Shown here: one piece after another, positions 10,644 through 22,455 of the stretch
Position numbering within the stretch: the stretch's first letter is position 1
Layout of the letters: each line of letters opens with the position of its first letter
Source: Arthrinium phaeospermum
Lineage: Eukaryota > Ascomycota > Sordariomycetes > Amphisphaeriales > Apiosporaceae
NCBI GenBank assembly: GCA_006503535.1
Contig: QYRS01000004.1
Location: forward strand, 62,001 to 126,000
Reading direction: 5' to 3'
Length of the DNA stretch: 64,000 bases
The notes under the pieces: model-generated
Database searches by the model: none
Seen by the model: the letters and a program-made list of their open reading frames with translations, nothing else
What the model was told of the DNA's origin: nothing
Made by a program: the position numbers and the translations under genes

Positions 10644-11241
10644 CAAGTTGAGGTTGTTGTTGTTTTCCTCTTGCCTTTGGGGTTTGGAGGTTGTTCGGGC
10701 CGATCCAGCAGCAGCAGTGTTGTTCCTTGGTTTACAACAAGTCAGGTTCGCCGTATGGCTCATCGCCGTCGCCCTTAACTGGGTAAGCGCCGATAATATC
10801 TCCACCCTGAACAGCTCACTGCCTTAAATCGCCCGTAAACGCCGACAAAGTCATGCCGACATGCCAAACGCCTACTGCTATCAATCCAACTACGGGAGGA
10901 TCTGCATGGGAACTATGCATACACCAGATGCAAATAAATGATGTGGGCTCGGAGCCGATTGTGTCAAATCAACATGGCCAGGGCGAGTCAAGAACACGGC
11001 AACAAACATGAGGGCCCAATGCAATGTGATTTCTTTCTACACAGCCAATCCCCGCCCCCATATCTAGTATCTTTTGTACACTTCGCATCGTGCTGCAATG
11101 CGAACCTGTATCATGTTGGGCATCAAGTAAGCCACATGGGAATGAACCATGTGTTCAAACTCCCCGAATCTCGTAGAAGCTCGTTGTCTGCCCCTCTCCC
11201 AAGCAGCGTCAAGTCGTAACTAAAGTGGCCTCGCTTCTCCC
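10644..11241. other. Intergenic, no gene seen
   Basis: Between the fsh1 start and the rpn5 stop, both on the minus strand. It holds the fsh1 promoter and rpn5 3' UTR; no other feature recognised. Confidence 0.5.
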
Positions 11242-12949
11242 TCAAGCCTTGGCCTTCTTGCCCTTCTTCTCCTTGCCGCCCTTGCCGCCTTGTGCGCCGG
11301 GCTGGATCCGGGCCATCATCTCCTCCTTGGTGATCAGGTGGTCGACCCGCTCGAGCAGGCCGAGCAGGTCCTTCATGTTGTGACTCCACTCGTTGAGCAC
11401 GTCGTCGACGTCTCTCGGCTTGGCAAAGTCGACAATCTGGGCGGGTCGGTCGATGCGGGCGTAGACCGTCTTGGAGCAGACGAGCTCCGAAATGTACTTC
11501 TCCGTCTCCTCCACCGTCAGGTCCAGCAGCTGCGTCAGGCGCTCCATGCCGATCCGCGTGTAGTACTTGGCCACGACCCGCACATTGTGCTCAATCACGC
11601 GCTTGCGCAGGTCCTGCCACCGCTGGTGGGCCTTGTCGTCGCCAGAGTCGCTGGGCTTGGGGTCGAAGACGTCGGTCGCGCACAGGTGAGGGCCAAACAT
11701 CTTGGCCACCTCGGGCCAGCGCATCAGCTCGGGCACGGTGAAGAGCTTGAGCAGCTGCGCGTCGGTGGAGACTTGGGAGTTTCGGGCGTCGCGGAACACG
11801 CGCTGCAGCAGGTCGTGCTGCTCGTTGTCGTAGGGCGCCAGGATGACAAAGTAGATGATGCGTTGCAGGACCTGCCAGACAGTTAGCTGGGAACAAATCA
11901 GTGAAGTAATAGCAAACTTACGGGCTGCAGCTTGGAGGGGTCGTTCTCGACGGCCTCCGTGTCCAGAACCTGGCGGTAGTGCTTGCAGACCTCGAGGTAC
12001 TTGTCGTCGTGCTTGGCCAGGATGATCTGCTGCTCGTAGTAGGCGAGCTTGAGGTCGGTCGTGTCGTCCTCCTTGGCCTCGGGCACGTCCTCGCCGCGCT
12101 TGATCTTGTCCTCGCGGTCCTTCTTCTCCTTGTCCAGCTGCTCGGCCGTCTTCTTGGGCTTGCGCGACAGGTAGCGGGTGCTGATCTTGCGGCCGAGGAT
12201 CTGCGCCTGCGTCCAGTCGTTGTTCTCGATGCAGAGGGCCACCTGCGCCAGGATGAACTCGGTCTTTTCCCGGCGCTCCATGGAGCCAAACGTCTCGACC
12301 TGCAGCTCGCACAGAATGTCCATGGCCGCCTTGAGGTCGCCCTGTTGCTTCTTGATGTCCGAGAGGATCTTGGTCACGCGGGCCCGCTCGACCTCGACAA
12401 AGATCTTGCCCTCGGTGACGGTGCGCAGCGTCTCGATGACGGACAGCTTAATCTCCATGCTGGGGGTCGAGTCGAGGAAGTCCATGACGGTCTGGACCAT
12501 CTTGGTGATGGCCTGCTTGAGCTGGCCATGCTTCTTGGAGAGGACGAGGACCTGGTCGTTGAGGAGACTCCAGTTGCCGGCTTGCTTGCAGATTGTGCAT
12601 ATCGTGATCAAGACTCGTGATGTTGAGGCCAAATCTGATGCCTGCGGGGTGACAGTTAGCAGGTCGCTCTTGAAGGATCGCAGCCAAGTAGCAGGAAGGC
12701 GAAAGGTAGTAGGTAGGCGGTGGATGGGGGAAACGCACCTGTCGGGTCTGCTTCTCGAACACTGTGAGCTTCTCGATGGCGGAGTTGACATCGTTCTGTG
12801 TGGTTGCAAGGTTTTGGTCAGCACGCAAGTTCATCTCGTAAATTGCAGGTTGCTTTGTTGGGTACCTTGGCCAGCTGTTCAGCCTCGCTGATCTGCTTGT
12901 CAGCCTCCTTGCTGAAGTCCTTCTCGGGCTTGAAAGCTGCGTCGGCCAT
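11242..12949 (-). CDS. rpn5: 26S proteasome lid subunit Rpn5 (PSMD12)
   Basis: Rpn5 is a PCI-domain subunit of the 19S regulatory lid. ATG at 12949; exon 1 encodes 28 residues (MADAAFKPEKDFSKEADKQI onward) and ends at GTACCC. Short exons with NDVNSAIEKLTVFEKQTRQ and ASDLASTSRVLITICTICKQ follow. Then comes a long exon with LKQAITKMVQTVMDFLDSTP, VETFGSMERREKTEFILAQ and LKLAYYEQQIILAKHDDKYL. After a 50-bp intron (11921-11872) the last exon holds VLQRIIYFVILAPYDNEQHD, the PCI/winged-helix region (LLKLFTVPELMRWPEV; GMERLTQLLDLTVEETEKYI; VYARIDRPAQIVDFA) and a Lys/Gly-rich tail. The frame is intact, unlike several neighbours. Confidence 0.93.
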
Positions 12950-13902
12950 GTTGACTGGATGCGATCACCGGCCGAGGCTTTCTGTGGGATGGGGGAAGTC
13001 GAACGGTGGACGTGGCAGTCGTGCGGCGACGTGGAAAGGAAAAGGTGAGGAATGCGAGGAGGGAGGAAGTGGTTCGTCGCAAGCGTCCAAGTTGGTCTGG
13101 ATGGTTGCTGTTTGATGAGGCCGAGGGCGGGATGGTGGGAAGTGTGGATGGACTGGCCTCGATTCGGATTGGGGATTGGGTTATGACGGGCTGGAAGCTG
13201 CGCAAGGCGACGAAAGCTCACGCTGCCTGTTGCTGGCCTGCTTGGTGCTTGGTGCTTAGTGCTCGCTCCTCCAATTGACGTCCGGGGGACCCACCGCCCG
13301 CCTGAGGTCAAGTACCTTAGGTAACCACCCACATGCACCATGGACCTCAGTGCTGGAGGTCCCTAGCCGATAAGATAAGCCCCAGCTCCAGGATTACGGC
13401 ATCAAACCAATTCAACGTCACTTCAATCAATCAATCAGATATTACTTGCAGCAAGGCCAAATCAGCATCTATTCATTTGCTTCGACTCTCATTTCGAGTG
13501 TTGCACTCTCTAGCTAGGAAGGGCCAATATGTATCAAAGGTTTGCATAACCTGTCGGGTTTGTTTCGCCCATTGCCCTCACTCGCTGCTTTCGCTCCAGT
13601 TTTTATATCAGTGCATGCATCTCGAATCAAGATGCCATGGCTTGCTTTGTGCTATTCGTTTGGACTGAACCCAACCCCAATTCAGTCATGACGATTGAAT
13701 GTGAAATGTCCATGACGGAAATGGGCTACTGGTGGAATCGCTGTCAATCCAATAGGGATTGATGATGTACATGTTGACGGTGTCGAAGAAGGACTGTCCG
13801 CCGGAAGAAGATGTCGTTGACCAAGAAGGCAAGAAGGATAGCCAAGCATCGAGTATAGTATCCTTGGTCGGGGTGTTGGCAAATCAGAGCCGCACACACA
13901 CG
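12950..13902. other. Intergenic, no gene seen
   Basis: Upstream of rpn5 and downstream of the RRM-like gene. The short open frames have no recognisable features. Confidence 0.5.
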
Positions 13903-15999
13903 CTAGTTAATCGGATCCAGGTTCTTTCCGGGCGCAGGGTACTGCACAGGGGTCCACGCCGAAAAACACGGTGGCTTTGCCCACTTGGTATCGCTGTCGC
14001 TGATCTCCGGCAGCCCGGCCATCTTGCCCTGCACCACCTTCAACTGCTCATGGTACATATCGACTAGGTCGGCGATCTTGTCGCTGTTATTGACGATGTA
14101 TGGATCGACGCCAAGGTATATGCGCGCCAACTCCGTTTTGATGTCCCGTTTCTGCTTTTCCAGGTCGCGGTGCTTTCCGACGAGCTCTTTGGCATGGTTG
14201 ATATACGCGTCCAGGAGATTGTAGCCATTCTCGGCTTGGCAACGCCAGCTGCCGAAGGGCCACTCGAGGAGGCGGATTTGCGATATCGGACACTCGAACT
14301 CGACCGAGGGCTTGCCGTCGTCCTGCCAGACGAACTTGTCCTTGAAGACCTCGCGGCGCACGTTCTCCTCGCTGACGATGTCGCGATGGCCCTTTATCAG
14401 GAGGACGCGGCACTGGGGCGAGGGCGGCATCGGCCGGGCGAGGATGCGGTTCAGCGAGACTCTCAGCGGGGGCGGGGTCTCGGTGCCAGGGTAGGCAAAG
14501 GTGAAGTGACCGTCCTGGGTGGCGCTGCATCAGCCGGTCGACGCCCCGGCGGCTCCAGAAGACGACCTTGGCGGCGACGAAGGGTTTGCCGTTGGCGGGA
14601 TCGGCCGGGTTGATGACGGTGGCATAGACCTTGTCGCAGTCGCGGATGCGCGACAGCAGCATCGTGACGTCGCAGTTGGCCGGCAGGTTGGTGATCCAAA
14701 GCGAACAGCTTCCTCTGCCGGGATGTCGTGAGATCGGTTAGCTTCGAGGTTGGCGTTGCCCTTGTAGTTTTCCGAGGTGGCGGGAGCGGGGCCGAAGCTT
14801 CGCAAGACGGCGCCGGCGTTGCGGGGGTCGTTGCGGGTGCTTCCGCCTGACCGCATGCCGCCTCGGGCTCGGCTGGTGCCATTCCAGGAGGCCGCGGATA
14901 CTTGGTTCTGGGGCGGCGGTCGCGAGTAAGCAGACTGCGAGCGATGGTTGGGCGGATATGCAGCATTGGATGGTGTCGTTGATACGGATGCAGCAATCCG
15001 GTCTGCGTCTGCGGCTGGGGCTGGGGCTGGGGCTGGGGCTGGGGTGTCGGGTAGCCAGGCGGGGCTCGGGCTACCCGGTTCTGGGCCTATCGATTCTCAG
15101 TGTTAGTATTCATTGCCGTGAAGGAGAAATGTCGCCACGGCGAAATGTCGTGACGGCGACATGTCATAACGGCGACGTGTCATAACGGCGAATATTGTCT
15201 TCGCCGTCACGGTCTAAAGTCGTTTAGGCGAGAAGTCGTTAAGAGTCGTGATGGCGAATGTCATCCTCGCCGTCACGGTCTCAAGTCGTTCAGGGGAGAA
15301 GTTGTTAAGAGTTGTGACGGCGAAAAGTCATGACGCCGATAATTCATGACGCCGACATGTCGTGACGCCGACATGTCGTGACGCCAACATGTCGTGACGG
15401 CGAATATCGTCTTCGCCGTCACGGTCTCAGGTCGTTTAGGCGAGAAGTTGTTAAGGCGAGAAGTTGTTGAGACGAGAAGTCGTTAAAAAGAAAAGTCGAG
15501 TAACTTACCTGGTATTCCGACGGTCCGAAGTGCGGCTGGCTTGAGAATGACAGCGACGAGCGGTCCGCAGTCGAAGGAGGCATCGACAAGCTAGGGGCTG
15601 TTGAAGATGCTCCGTTATGGTGGCTCGACCAAGGCGCGGGGTTCATGTCGGTCTTGGGAGCTGGCCAATTCGTGCGAAACTTCAGCGAGACGCGATCGTC
15701 TAACCAAGCTTGCGACATGACAGAAGGAGGAGCAGGAGCCTTGTAGCCTGCGCCAAGGACATGGGGGGCGGATGTCATCTCATGGCGGCCGTTGTTGGCC
15801 AAGACACATAGCCTTGTTCAAAGGCAGTGCGATGGACATCGTGCTGCCGTCGCTGACTCTGCACATGGTGGGGGAGATTCGGGTTGTTGGAGTCCACACT
15901 GCCCCAGATGGACGTATCGATGTGCAAGGGGGGCGGCGTTGATGTCGATGTCGACGTCGCATTGCGCCAGGGGGTTCGCGACGGCAAAAACGACGACAC
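13903..15999 (-). CDS. RRM-like RNA-binding protein of unknown role (5' end uncertain)
   Basis: The last exon carries an RRM-like domain: CSLWITNLPANCDVTMLLSR (RNP2-like strand), then KVYATVINPADPANGKPFVA and AKVVFWSRRGVDRLMQ. A C-terminal region with CRVLLIKGHRDIVSEENV, FEWQ-type segments, CQAENGYNLLDAYINH and a helix (LEKQKRDIKTELARIYLG) follows, ending NLDPIN at 13903. The middle region is Pro/Ala- and Ser-rich. A 422-bp intron (15508-15087, GTAAGT to ATAG) joins FGPSEYQ to AQNRVARAPPGYP. Upstream exon text includes IWGSVDSNNPNLPHH and ANNGRHEMTSAPHVLGAG. The reading frame changes at least three times (near 14715, 14970 and 15790), which looks like indels. No in-frame ATG was found at the 5' end; the frame is open to about 16145, so 15999 is only a working limit. 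Confidence 0.55.
15013..15048. repeat. GGGGCT short tandem repeat
   Basis: About five GGGGCT units. On the minus strand they encode a Pro-Gln or Pro-Ala run in the RRM-like gene, depending on frame, and lie next to one of its frame switches. Confidence 0.7.
15115..15490. repeat. Hairpin-forming minisatellite inside an intron
   Basis: A unit of about 16 bp (ATGTCGTGACGGCGAC and variants) occurs in runs at 15128-15190 and 15326-15404. These runs alternate with three copies of a longer 60-70 bp unit (CTTCGCCGTCACGGTCT then AGTCGTTTAGGCGAGAAG). The two units contain the same motif in opposite orientation. As a result, 15393-15404 and 15412-15423 form a perfect 12-bp stem with a 7-base loop, and a similar shorter stem recurs near 15185-15210. 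The array fills most of the 422-bp intron of the RRM-like gene. Confidence 0.85.
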
Positions 16000-17685
16000 C
16001 TCCTTGAAACTCGGCGTACAGGAAATAACGATGAAGCTCGTTGAAGCCAGGATTTGTGAAAAGGAATCTGCAACTTCGAGCTCGGGAGGTTGGGTTGACT
16101 TGCGAGGTTCAAAAGAAATGAGACCTGCCTGGTCGCTGGGGGGGATTTATTTCGAGTATCGCTTGGCTGCAAATGAGAGAGAGAGCACTGCCTTGGGTTA
16201 GGTTACCAGGGCGCTGGCCTTGAATAACCTTGCAAGGCAAAGAAAGCACAGTGATTTACAGGTGAAAGATGGGCAGCTTGGAGGATGCAAAGCCAACTGG
16301 CAGAAAGTGATTAGCGACCGGCGGACGGATGCTGCCTCGAACAATCCGGGGCGCGTGTTTTCCGGAAAGACGGGGAAACTGCAGGGATGGCGCCCGAACA
16401 ATCTGGGGAAAACATACAATGAGAAAGCGATGTTTGCGCTTTCGGTGAATAGAACAAGGGGGCTTGGAGATGTTGCATTCAAGAGCGCCGAGGGCATGCC
16501 AGTATCCGGTTGTGTGACGATTGTTCGAGAAAAGATAAAGCTGAACGAATGGGACAGTGAGAACCTTTCGGCGTGGCTCGGCGTGGCTCGGCGCGGCCAG
16601 TGTGGTTACTCGTTTGGGTTCACGTTGGATATTTCTTGCCTTCTTTTGGGTACCGCCTCGGCGACTGCTCACTACCGCTCGGCGCCTATAGTGAAAGGGA
16701 AGAGCTCTCTGGGCCTTCTGCCTCAAAAATGCCCTGGCTCAGGAGGTCGGCGAAGAGTGAACGTTTCGTGAGCGCAGCGTTACCCTCCCGTGATTTTTGT
16801 ACCAGCAATGAGGCACTCAGCCCCCCACACACAACTGAGTCACCACGGCGGTGAATAGAAGGATTGCGGAAGTTCTTTCTCCTAAAATCTTATTATCCAT
16901 GTATTAGTTTTTCTTCAAGTCAGCCCACCGAAGATGCGGGTATCAAGCTTTGGCTGCTCCATGGGAAGATTAATTCAACCTTGGATCACTTACCACCTCA
17001 CCACGTTTTCATAAATCCAAAGTCTTGGGAAGTAGTTTGTTGTGCTGTAGGTATCTGTCTATGCAGGATCCCTTACCTTTACCACTCGCGGCGACTCTTA
17101 TTGCTTGTGAATACACGTGTAAGATATTTAGTAAATATCGCGATCACTTGTCGTTGCTGCCCATTATTCAATTGTCGGCGCCTACCTTACTACCATGTCG
17201 TCTATTTCCTGTCAGTGCAAGTCCCAAGTCACTTGAACGCCCACTTTACTATAAATAATCACATACAAAGCTGCAAAGCTTGAACAGGCAGATGACAAGC
17301 CACTTATGGAGTACTCAGTTAGTGATATTTAAGCCAGCTCTAATGAGCTCTTCTAAGCCACTTTGCCAACAAAAGCCATATCTGCAGGAAGCATATAAAG
17401 GGCATAGGTCCCACCAATCTGAGTGCCAATCACAATAAAGGTTGATAGTATCAAGCCACCACCAAACTGCGCTGTCGACATTGCACTCAGACATCATGTG
17501 GACAACTGGGCTGTTCCACCATTGTCCAGTTGTTGGGAATCTGCTTGAACCACCCCCTAAAACTATAGAGATTGTTGTCTTACGTCGGCAGGATGACAAA
17601 AAGCCCACCAACTACCTATCGACATGTGGAGGATGGGGGTGGGATACCGCACAAGCGACAAAACAGCCCAAAAGCGCAAAAAGAA
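16000..17685. other. Intergenic, moderately AT-rich part without genes
   Basis: Sequence from about 16860 to 17450 is visibly richer in A and T than the neighbouring genes. No conserved protein or transposon motif was found. Confidence 0.4.
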
Positions 17686-17772
17686 GGTCCGCCTGGGGCT
17701 CGAACCCAGAATCTCCTGATAACCAACTGTACAGATGATCGTAGTCACGCCTTACCATTGGGCCAACGGACC
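17686..17772 (-). tRNA. tRNA-Arg (anticodon ACG), with probable intron
   Basis: On the minus strand, acceptor halves GGTCCGT and GCGGACC pair (one G-U). The T arm is CTGGG-TTCGAGC-CCCAG, and the D arm starts TGGCCCAATGGTAAGGC. The loop CTACGA contains anticodon ACG. An insert of about 18 bases (TCATCTGTACAGTTGGTT) sits after the base 3' of the anticodon, the canonical tRNA intron site, before A-TCAGG and variable loop AGATT. The 5' anticodon-stem half is one base short of the expected form (GCGTGA rather than GCCTGA with a preceding G). This may be a sequence indel or a decayed gene. Confidence 0.6.
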
Positions 17773-19076
17773 GATATTGGTTGTTTGATGAAGAAAGCAG
17801 CGCTAAATGACCAACATATTGTGTCATGTGGGACAACGGCGGAGAATCGTGACGGGAAAGAAAGTGGGTTACGGTTAGGGCAGGGAGTGGGAGTAAGGGT
17901 TGGCAGTTGGCTGGTTGGGTTGGAAAATTCCAAGCGAGGGACCCAATTATAACTGCATTAGGTCAGCAGCCAGCATCGTGGGACATTGGGGAGATAGGCA
18001 ATAGGCTTGCCCACTATCCACTGTCCCGCCCGACTCTCTGACTCTTTTTGGCCTCCAAAGTCATTGATCCCACGTGGAAGGATCGATTGGGCCGCGCAGG
18101 TGGCAAGGCATCGCGGCCGTCATGTCCTGGATTCCGGGCTGCCCGATTGACATGCCGCTGTCAAAGTGTGCATGGTCGTCGGGATTCAGCTGAGGATCCG
18201 GGCTTGGCTCCGCCGGCGGCTACTTACACAAGTCCGTACTACTTAATGTGCACTGCCGTCTGCCGATGCTCCTGAGAACCGCTCCCTGAGGTATTCTTGA
18301 AGAATTTGATTTCAGGCGCGGTTTGCAAGTGACTCCCCAAGGTCAGACTGGTCTGCCCGCATGGGATGATTGTCCGGCTCGGTTTTCTTCGCCCGCCCGA
18401 GTCATGCGGCCTCCACCTGGGCAAATTGGCCAATGCTAGAGCCGGAGCTGGATCCGGCCTTGTCCCTTTTGAACCCCGATGCCCGATGGGTGCTAAGGTT
18501 TGCAGGGGCCTTCCCCGATTTCGTATGTAAATCGCCGGAAACAGCCACGAGTGCCACCCAGCAATTTACACTTCCGCACCATCGCACTCGGCATCTACTT
18601 CCAGCCTCAGGCACCACCTCATGCAGTATGCCATCCCGTCAGAAACCCATCTGGCTGGGTACCACCGTACGGCCCAACATGCAAAGGCGGGATGGACGAG
18701 TACTCCGACAGGTCTGCGCAGGAGTCAACATCCATGGCAGGATCCTTGGCACATCGTAAGCAGTAACAATAGCAATATGCGACTGCACACCTCTCTAAAC
18801 GATCATCGGTCCCTTTGAAACGACCTCGTACCCTTGGGGGTGGAGACCGGGTGTCTTGCAGCAATCAGCGTTGCATCTACCGGGAAACAAGAATGTTTAT
18901 GATTACCTCTATCTGCGACCCCCGCCCGTCAGCCCCAATGTCTCTTGGTCAAGTATTATTACTTGAACCATGACGTGCCGTTGTTCCATTCCCTTCTAGA
19001 GGTGCTTCCTGGCACTTCAGCAGTAAGTAACCATTGCTACCTGCGACCCGACGTTGAGGTAGCCTAGCCGCCAACC
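17773..19076. other. Intergenic, no gene seen
   Basis: Between tRNA-Arg and the SAT4-type gene; it includes the promoter of the latter. Nothing recognised. Confidence 0.45.
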
Positions 19077-20753
19077 ATGGTCATGGACGCGGCAGCCCAA
19101 GCCATGGCGGCCATGATGCATGCCATCCGCGCCGCCATCACCGAGATCTGGTGCCTGTACGCCGTGGGCACCTGCCTCATCGCCGCCCGCCTGTTCGTGC
19201 GCATCAAGCTGGTGGGCTTCCGGGGCCTGCAGCCCGACGACATTCTTGTCATGTTCGCGTGGGTGAGTGACTACGAGCCCCGAGTGATCCCTTTCCGGTA
19301 GAACGAGACTAACACGACACTCTCCTCCGTCTAGATGAGCTACACGGCCGTCTCCGTCGTCGGCCACGTCTTCATCCTCGACGCCGGCGGCAAGCACACG
19401 TCCCAGCTCACCATGGAGGCCCGCCTGCGCCTCCCCGAGTCCGAATACGGCGCGTACGAGTACGGGTCCAAGATGTTCCTGGTGGGCGAGACGCTCTATC
19501 TCGGCACCGTCTGGACGCTCAAGCTCTGCATGGCCTTCTACCGCCGCCTCGTGCGCGGGCTGTGGTCCGAGACGCTCATCCTCCCGCTCATGGCCGGCAT
19601 CGGCGCCACCTTCCTCGCCGGCATGCTGACCATCTACACCACCTGCGTGCCCGTCTCCAAGCACTGGCAGATCCTGCCCAACCCCGGACGTGCGTCACCC
19701 AACAGTCTCGTCTTTCTCACTCTTTTTTGGCTAACATCCTGGGTGGCTATCACCAGCCCTCTGTGTGCCGCAGAACCTGCCCATCCCTGTATGCATTGCC
19801 CCCTAGTATTCGTAACTCGGAATGCTGATTGAATACCAGGTCCTGGCCAAGATGCGAACCAACGCGGCCCGCAAAGTCGGCCTCGTCTTCCTCTTCAGCC
19901 TCGGGCCTTCACCATGGTGGCCGCCATCATCCGAATCATCTCCATCTTCGTGGTAGGTTTCATCTCTTTCCCTTCCCCTGACGACCAATCCTCGGGCATT
20001 CACGTCGGAACCGTGCCACTGACATATGCAATAAAACAGCTCGACCAGGAAAGCGCCGGCGCGCTGTGGTCCATCCGCGAGGACTTTGTCGCCGTGGTGG
20101 TGACGCAGGCGCCATGGTGTACCCCCTGTTCGGCCGGCAGTTCTGGCGGACGGCGTACGGCAGCGGCGACGGCAGCAGCCGGGACGAGTCGTCGGCGGCG
20201 CGGCGCAAGCCAACAAGGCGGCGGCAGCAGCGGCATCTCGGGCGGCGAGGGGGGCCACGGCCACGAGCTCACGTTCGGGTCGGCCACGATGCACCGGATC
20301 AAGCGACCCAAGGACCCCTACAGCCTGACGCAGTTGGGCCTCACCCAGATGGGCGGGTCCGAGAGCCAGGAGGAGATGATCAACAACTCCCCGGCGACGA
20401 ACCCTCGGGCACCACCATCGGCACCGCCATCACGACGACGACTGGCGTTCTCGGGAGCGGGAACGGGAACGGGAACGGGAACGGGAACGGGAACGGGAAC
20501 GGGCACTTCATACCGGCCAGGGGGAGGCCACGTGGTTATTGACGGCGGCAACAAGCACAGCATCGACAAGGACAGGACCCGTTCCTTTTCCCGGAAGAGT
20601 TGGTTCTCGACGGAGAAGTCCCAGTACAACGGCGTGGTGATCGAAGACGGTCTCGACCACGGTGGCCGTCTGTACCGAGGAGCAGAAGCGGCGCGACTTG
20701 GCAGCCTGGCGCAAGCAGCCGTGGGAGGCGTGAACCGTTGGGTGATGGACTAG
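19077..20753 (+). CDS. SAT4/rhodopsin-domain integral membrane protein (PTH11-like)
   Basis: Multi-span fungal membrane protein of the SAT4/rhodopsin-domain group, sometimes described as GPCR-like; ligand unknown. Exon 1 (19077-19262) ends DDILVMFAW at GTGAGT. Exon 2 starts at 19335 (MSYTAVSVVGHVFILDAGGK) and holds further membrane segments, including LPLMAGIGATFLAGMLTIYT followed by TCVPVSKHWQILPNP. Later short exons give NLPIP, VLAKMRTNAARKVGLVFLFS, VAAIIRIISIFV and the family signature VAVVVTQAP-MVYPLF. The last needs one more C in GCGCCATG to stay in frame; two other frame slips occur near 19687 and 19905. The Arg/Ser/Gly-rich cytoplasmic tail contains a hexanucleotide repeat. The stop at 20753 assumes one particular frame in the tail. 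Confidence 0.75.
20459..20500. repeat. (GGGAAC)7 hexanucleotide repeat in a coding tail
   Basis: Seven perfect GGGAAC units, flanked by one-mismatch units GGGAGC and GGGCAC. Length change by whole units keeps the frame and adds Gly-Thr or Gly-Asn pairs. Confidence 0.9.
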
Positions 20754-20936
20754 GGGAGCTACAGACCAGCTGACAAGGCATATCTGTCTGTTCGAGAAGA
20801 TAGTTACATGGGGTCGGTGCATAACACGGGTTCACAATGAGGTGATGACATGTACGGAGAAACAGCACGTAGATTATACATAAGTTCTAGTGACATTTCT
20901 ACCCGCAACAACCGGCGATGGTTCACTTCCCCAGCT

Positions 20937-21736
20937 CTACAGCCAGGCGTTGAACCAGGCGACGGCCTGGAAGAAGGCCTGCTCCTTGGCCCACTTCTGG
21001 GCCTTGACGCTCAGGTCGCAGCGGGTGGCGAAGCCGTGCTGGACGCCGCTGTAGACGTTCATCTGCCAGGGCTGGCCGACCGTCTGAGGATCTCCTCGGA
21101 CTTGTGGCGCAGCTCCGTCGGGAAGATGAAGTCGTCCTCGGCCGCCGCGATGGACAGGGCGCCTGGAAGGCTTTCACTCCTCCTCGCTCACGACGGGTGC
21201 GCCATGTAGCCGCACTGGACGGCGGGGAAGGCGCGGGCGACGTACTTGGCCCCGAAGCAGTAGCCACCGACCCAGCTTGGCCACCTTCTTCTCCTCCTTC
21301 AGATACTTAATACCGGCCTGGACGACGGCGTCGACGGCCTCGGGGTGTGGGGGTTGTCGCCGGTGGAGCCGCCGGCGAGGAACTTGGGGAAGTCGAAGCC
21401 GGCGGGGTTGAAGTCGATCGGCAGCGCGTCGCCGTTCATGACGTCGACGATGAGCGTCAGGTAGCCGGCGGCCGCGTACTGGTCCGCGAGCTTGGCGTTC
21501 TGCGACAAGCTGAAAATGTCGGGCAGGTAGAGGATGGCGGCGTTGTCGGCGCGCGCCTTGGCCGCCTCGGGCACGGCCAGGTAGCCCTCGTAGGCGCCGA
21601 CCTTGACCGTCTGGCCGGTGGGGGTGCCCTGGTGGAAGTCAGTACTTAATGTTTCTTATATCCCTGTGGTCGAATGAGATAGGAACTCACTCATGCAGGA
21701 CAGCGCGCAGCATTCTCCGGGGGGAAGCGAGGCCAT
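20937..21736 (-). CDS. aim2: Dienelactone hydrolase family protein (Aim2-like)
   Basis: Alpha/beta hydrolase of the dienelactone hydrolase group; yeast Aim2 is the nearest named type and its substrate is not established. ATG at 21736 gives MASLPPGECCALSCM, then a GTGAGT donor. The main exon reads GTPTGQTVKVGAYEGYLAV, AAILYLPDIFSLSQNAKLAD and YLTLIVDVMNGDALP. The nucleophile motif is GYCFGAKYVARAF with a catalytic Cys, as usual for this family. The acid is in AAEDDFIFP and the His in YSGVQHGFATRCD; the end is AVAWFNAWL. At least four frame slips occur, for example CACACCCCGAGG where one more C is needed, and several around 21200-21280. Confidence 0.8.
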
Positions 21737-22382
21737 CTTGAGAAATTCCTGGGGTAATTGTTAGAGAAAGTCTTGGCTGGTGAAGTGCACGTGGGCAATG
21801 TCGTGCCAGCAATCGCAGTGGGCACCCGGCTTGGCTATATACTTGTACTGTAGGCCGGCCCCATGGCCAAGTTTAGGTGTATCAGAGATGCCCCGATGGC
21901 GATTACGATTACACCGCTTGGCACGACCCTGACTGGAAACCCCCGCCATCCCACAATTGGCGGACACTGAAAATGGAGGAGCTGCTGGAACCCGCGACTC
22001 TTTCGGGATCGGCAGCAGCGGCGCATTGTCGTCCTGCGCTCTGCGTCTGCCCTTGGATATTACACCGGGGCTACTGCACGAGGGGGACGAGCTAAGGGGT
22101 CGAGTGCGACGCTGCCTATACCGCATGCCGTAACCGCATGGGGGGCACGTTGTGTGTTTGCGGCCCCCGCAGCTCCAACGTACGACTCGAGCCAGGAATC
22201 CGTCGCCGGCAGATCCATGCAATTGGCGATGCGGCATACGTGCGCATGGCTGAATCGCTGCCAATCCGCACACCGTAAATCGCTCCCGGAGCAGCCCTCC
22301 GGAGAGAGCAGCGGCATAAAATGGACATATGTGAAAGCTGTTGAAAACTGATTGGCCACGGGCGGCAAAAAGTGAAGCTTAT
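21737..22382. other. Intergenic, no gene seen
   Basis: Promoter side of the dienelactone hydrolase gene. Short open frames on both strands look random. Confidence 0.45.
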
Positions 22383-22455
22383 GACTCGGCTGGGGCTCGA
22401 TCCCAGGACCTTCAGTGTGTTAGACTGACGTGATAACCAACTACACCACCAAGCC
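22383..22455 (-). tRNA. tRNA-Val (anticodon AAC)
   Basis: 73 bases on the minus strand, starting GGCTTGGTGGTGTAGTTGG. The acceptor stem GGCTTGG/CCGAGTC has two G-U pairs. The anticodon stem-loop is TCAGT-CTAACAC-ACTGA with anticodon AAC. The T arm is CTGGG-ATCGAGC-CCCAG. No intron. Confidence 0.92.

Noticed and set aside
15115..15490. CRISPR array
   Set aside because: The repeat units vary, are adjacent or nested with no unique spacers, and the host is a fungus; a minisatellite explains it.
16860..17450. Transposon remnant in the AT-richer stretch
   Set aside because: No terminal repeats, no transposase or reverse transcriptase motif in any frame.
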